From positions 1 through 10,445 of the forward strand of contig JAQYVS010000031.1 of NCBI GenBank assembly GCA_030145365.1: 10,445 nt of DNA, written 5' to 3'. The notes beneath the pieces are model-generated. The model made no database searches, was not told the origin of the DNA, and worked only from the letters and a program-made list of their open reading frames with translations. Of this stretch, positions 8,876 through 10,445 are shown one piece after another; within the stretch, counting starts at the first letter, position 1; every line of letters starts with the position of its first letter. Position numbers and translations under genes: made by a program. Source of the DNA: Desulfofustis sp. Its GTDB lineage: Bacteria > Desulfobacterota > Desulfobulbia > Desulfobulbales > Desulfocapsaceae.

Positions 8876-8920
8876 AAACTAATGAATCTATATTTTTTAT
8901 TCAATTTGCATCTTATTTTT

Positions 8921-9348
8921 TTATTTACAATGAACTTCAAAAACAGCAGGGAAACTTGCAAAATCATCTTCCTGCTTCTCTAGCTCTCCGGAACCAACAA
9001 TACCTTTGGTTGATTTTTCCCAGGATTTTAAGTCTACATTCATATACTCGACACCATTCCCGATTATTTCTAAACCAAATTTTTGTTTTTTTATGCCGTC
9101 AGGCATACGTGCATTGTACATCCAGCCCCTGATTACCACACCATCGCCATTAATATCTTTCAGTCCCATAGCAGACAATCCACCTTCAGGTGCATCTGAC
9201 ATAAATTCAAAGTACTTCTGATCAGGCAATCCAAAACACTTCACCTCTGACTGATACGGTTTATCAGCCATTGTTACCATAACGGTGCTGTTGTCAGCCC
9301 TCATGCTATGTATGGCAAAACCACCAAAGTGTGTATTATTTTTTTCAT
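8921..9348 (-). pseudogene. Lipoprotein-family gene broken by a frameshift after its signal sequence
   Basis: The ATG at 9348, preceded by AGGGAG nine bases upstream, encodes MKKIIHTLVVLPYIA and then meets TGA at 9303-9301. The mature domain continues in another frame from 9304 (MRADNSTVMV) to the TAA at 8921, 127 residues with no signal peptide of its own. Inserting one base at the junction would turn GCA-TGA into GCA-TGN. If that base were a pyrimidine, it would give Ala-Cys directly before RADNS, restoring a lipoprotein-like start. The mature part shares VKC (C23), KDINGDGV (49-56) and a terminal FPAVFEVHCK with the lipoprotein at 955-1416, so it is its paralogue. Stop and start overlap as ATGA, so re-initiation could still yield an unexported domain. 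Alternatives are a sequencing error or a genuine overlapping pair. It is the first gene of the cluster, 45 bases before the VWA gene. Homology is firm, pseudogene status less so. Confidence 0.7.
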
Positions 9349-9404
9349 ACTATTCTTCTCCCTGAGAGTAGTCTTAATTGAAAGGCACGTCTTATCACTT
9401 GCAC

Positions 9405-9410
9405 ACTATA
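9405..9410 (-). promoter_or_regulatory. Possible -10 element for the minus-strand cluster
   Basis: TATAGT on the minus strand lies about 57 bases before the ATG at 9348. This is a sensible distance for an operon promoter, but no good -35 is seen at 16-18 bases (only AT-rich sequence). The upstream stretch 9373-9461 also holds a repeated cttaattg (9373-9380 and 9454-9461) and short inverted arms tctgat/atcaga (9445-9450 and 9467-9472). These could be regulator sites or chance. Confidence 0.25.
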
Positions 9411-9499
9411 AGTTCTTTGTTTGAGCGTAAATTAATTCATATCGTCTGATCGCCTTAATTGCCACAATCAGATACTTCGGCATTCGTTTTGAGTTATAG

Positions 9500-9967
9500 A
9501 TAGGTAATACCTTCTTGTTGGATTCAAACAGACCATATACTGCTGCCTGGGCCCAGCGCACAGAGTATTCTACGGTAAAGACAGTCTATCCAAATATTCC
9601 CAATGGCTATGACTGTTCTGATGATGGTGTGGTGTGACCTATTACTGATGGTGACCCTCAAATAATTACAAGAACTCCCATTTACATTGAAGCAAACTGC
9701 CACAAGGAGGATGAGGGTAATTGTGGTGTAGTTATCCACTTTCGAACCATGAGGAATATTGAATTCCAGAAGGTAATACCAAAATCCAAGCTGATTTCAG
9801 ACAGGTCAGAAGTTCCTGCATACCTGGCTGATTTAGGTATTGATATTGTTGACCCCAAGGGACTGATGAACTACAGGGATAGGAATTTGCTTTCAGTAGA
9901 AGCAGCGCCTTGCGCCATCAGCACGCCCATCAATCCGGCAATTCCTTGTTTGACAACACCGCATTGA
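9500..9967 (+). pseudogene. Unrecognised plus-strand reading frame interrupted by an in-frame TGA
   Basis: One frame is open from 9500 to 9967 apart from a TGA at 9635-9637. The first part reads LLDSNRPYTAAWAQRTEYST and continues to YDCSDDGVV. The second begins PITDGDPQIITRTPIYIEAN and runs to a TGA at 9965-9967. The text looks protein-like on both sides of the stop, with several cysteines, which suggests one gene with a point nonsense mutation and no surviving start: the frame is closed by TAG at 9497-9499 and has no good ATG near. An ATG at 9749 could start a 72-residue remnant but has no convincing ribosome binding site. The last 25 or so residues are compositionally different and overlap the opposite-strand ORF at 9871-9981, so the real 3' end may have been lost at a junction near 9890. 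I do not recognise the family. Confidence 0.35.
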
Positions 9968-9981
9968 AGCGTCATGACCAT
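9871..9981 (-). CDS. Small ORF with strong ribosome binding site, possibly a truncated gene start
   Basis: These 36 codons start at the ATG at 9981 and end at TAG 9871-9873. AGGAGG (plus-strand cctcct, 9987-9992) lies five bases upstream, the strongest Shine-Dalgarno in the window. The product begins MVMTLQCGVVKQGIAGLMGV and continues LMAQGAAST, resembling a signal peptide or short membrane segment. The last few residues (ESKFLSL) come from sequence of different composition, so this may be the 5' end of a longer gene cut by a rearrangement near 9890. It overlaps the plus-strand remnant on the opposite strand. It could equally be a chance frame. Confidence 0.35.
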   Translation of the reverse strand: MVMTLQCGVVKQGIAGLMGVLMAQGAASTESKFLSL

Positions 9982-10103
9982 CGCTCCCTCCTCTTTTCAG
10001 CAATCCACATCTGAGGTGTCAAGAATCGCACAGGATGTGGGCAGGATCAAGTCTAATCAAAGTTTTCAGGCAATGGAGGTTTTGCCTAGAGATGGAAAAT
10101 CAC

Positions 10104-10340
10104 TCAAGCAATGTCAGGAACCGGGTGGTAGGTCAGTGGGATTTGGCTGTTTTCCGGCCAGTCGACATCTGCTGGTGGCGCACGCAACGGTGGCCGCGGA
10201 TCCCACGCCTTGATATGGCGCAGGATCTTCTCAATCACAGGCTCCTCTTAGATGACCGCCAATAACCGCATCTCTCCACCACCGTGCGGGCAGATGAGCG
10301 GATCCACCTCAGAGACTTTCCTGATCAGGGCTTGCCAGGG
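10104..10340 (-). pseudogene. IS91-family transposase, decayed C-terminal remnant
   Basis: The minus strand from 10340 reads PWQALIRKVSEVDPLICPHG, then GGEMRLLAVI, a TAA at 10250-10248, then EEPVIEKILRHIKAWDPRPP and finally WPENSQIPLTYHPVPDIA before the TGA at 10106-10104. The KVxEVDPLxCPxCGGEMR and EEPxVIxxILRHL blocks and the WPENSQIPLTYHPVPDIA ending are characteristic of the C-terminus of IS91-type (Y2 HUH) rolling-circle transposases. The remnant is dead: it has an internal stop, and the second cysteine of the CPxC zinc-binding pair is Gly (CPHGGG). Upstream of 10340 the similarity fades, and the remaining 105 bases hold no recognisable transposase sequence in this frame, so the N-terminal catalytic domain is missing from the window. 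It marks the right side as a site of past mobile-element activity. Confidence 0.75.
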
Positions 10341-10445
10341 CACTGAGGGAGCAGGACAAGGCACTAATGGCCGAGGCCATGTGTGCACGCATCAAGTCAT
10401 TGTCGAGTCGGTTCTGAAGCTCCTTGTGAAGTTTCATCAACCCCA

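Noticed and set aside
9524..9739. Minus-strand 71-codon frame
   Set aside because: It is antisense to the protein-like plus-strand frame at 9500-9967; it has no ribosome binding site or recognisable motif.
9974..10265. Two overlapping plus-strand frames of 76-79 codons
   Set aside because: They run antisense across the recognisable IS91 transposase remnant, have no family signal, and start over the ribosome binding site of the small minus-strand ORF.
10309..10437. Minus-strand 42-codon frame starting MKLHKELQNRLDNDL
   Set aside because: It overlaps the IS91 remnant in another frame, has no clear ribosome binding site, and matches no family I know. It might be part of another broken gene extending past the window edge, but cannot be supported.

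Overview
The window looks like an accessory region of a Gram-negative bacterium, most likely a gammaproteobacterium. This is inferred from a Gram-negative style lipobox, Sec signal peptides, AGGAG-type ribosome binding sites, moderate GC and IS66/IS91-type insertion sequence remains; the genus cannot be told. Its core is a single minus-strand gene cluster of about 8.9 kb (9348 down to 449) coding entirely for exported proteins. It is bounded on the left by the 3' end of an IS66-family element and on the right by a decayed stretch that includes a broken IS91-family transposase. Layout, left to right: 2-385, C-terminal part of an IS66 transposase on the plus strand, with the element probably ending near 421. 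Then, in reverse order of transcription: 449-958, a small periplasmic protein; 955-1416, a lipoprotein overlapping it by ATGA; 1486-3786, a protein with a transglutaminase-like fold whose three catalytic positions all appear substituted and which carries a C-terminal membrane segment; 3806-8875, a 1689-residue exported protein with PPC-like repeats, two discoidin-like domains and two von Willebrand factor A (VWA) domains; 8921-9348, a second member of the lipoprotein family, broken by a frameshift at its signal peptide/mature junction. From 9349 to the end lie a possible promoter for the cluster, a plus-strand unknown reading frame (9500-9967) interrupted by TGA, a 36-codon minus-strand ORF with a very strong Shine-Dalgarno sequence, and the IS91 remnant (10104-10340). 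Working model (inference): the five minus-strand genes are co-transcribed and build a cell-surface or periplasmic assembly. The VWA protein would be the large metal-dependent adhesive scaffold, the transglutaminase-like protein a membrane-anchored non-catalytic partner, and the lipoproteins and small periplasmic protein accessory subunits. I do not recognise this gene set as a named system. The paralogous lipoproteins at both ends, the inactivated-looking transglutaminase fold and the tandem VWA domains are the features most worth pursuing.
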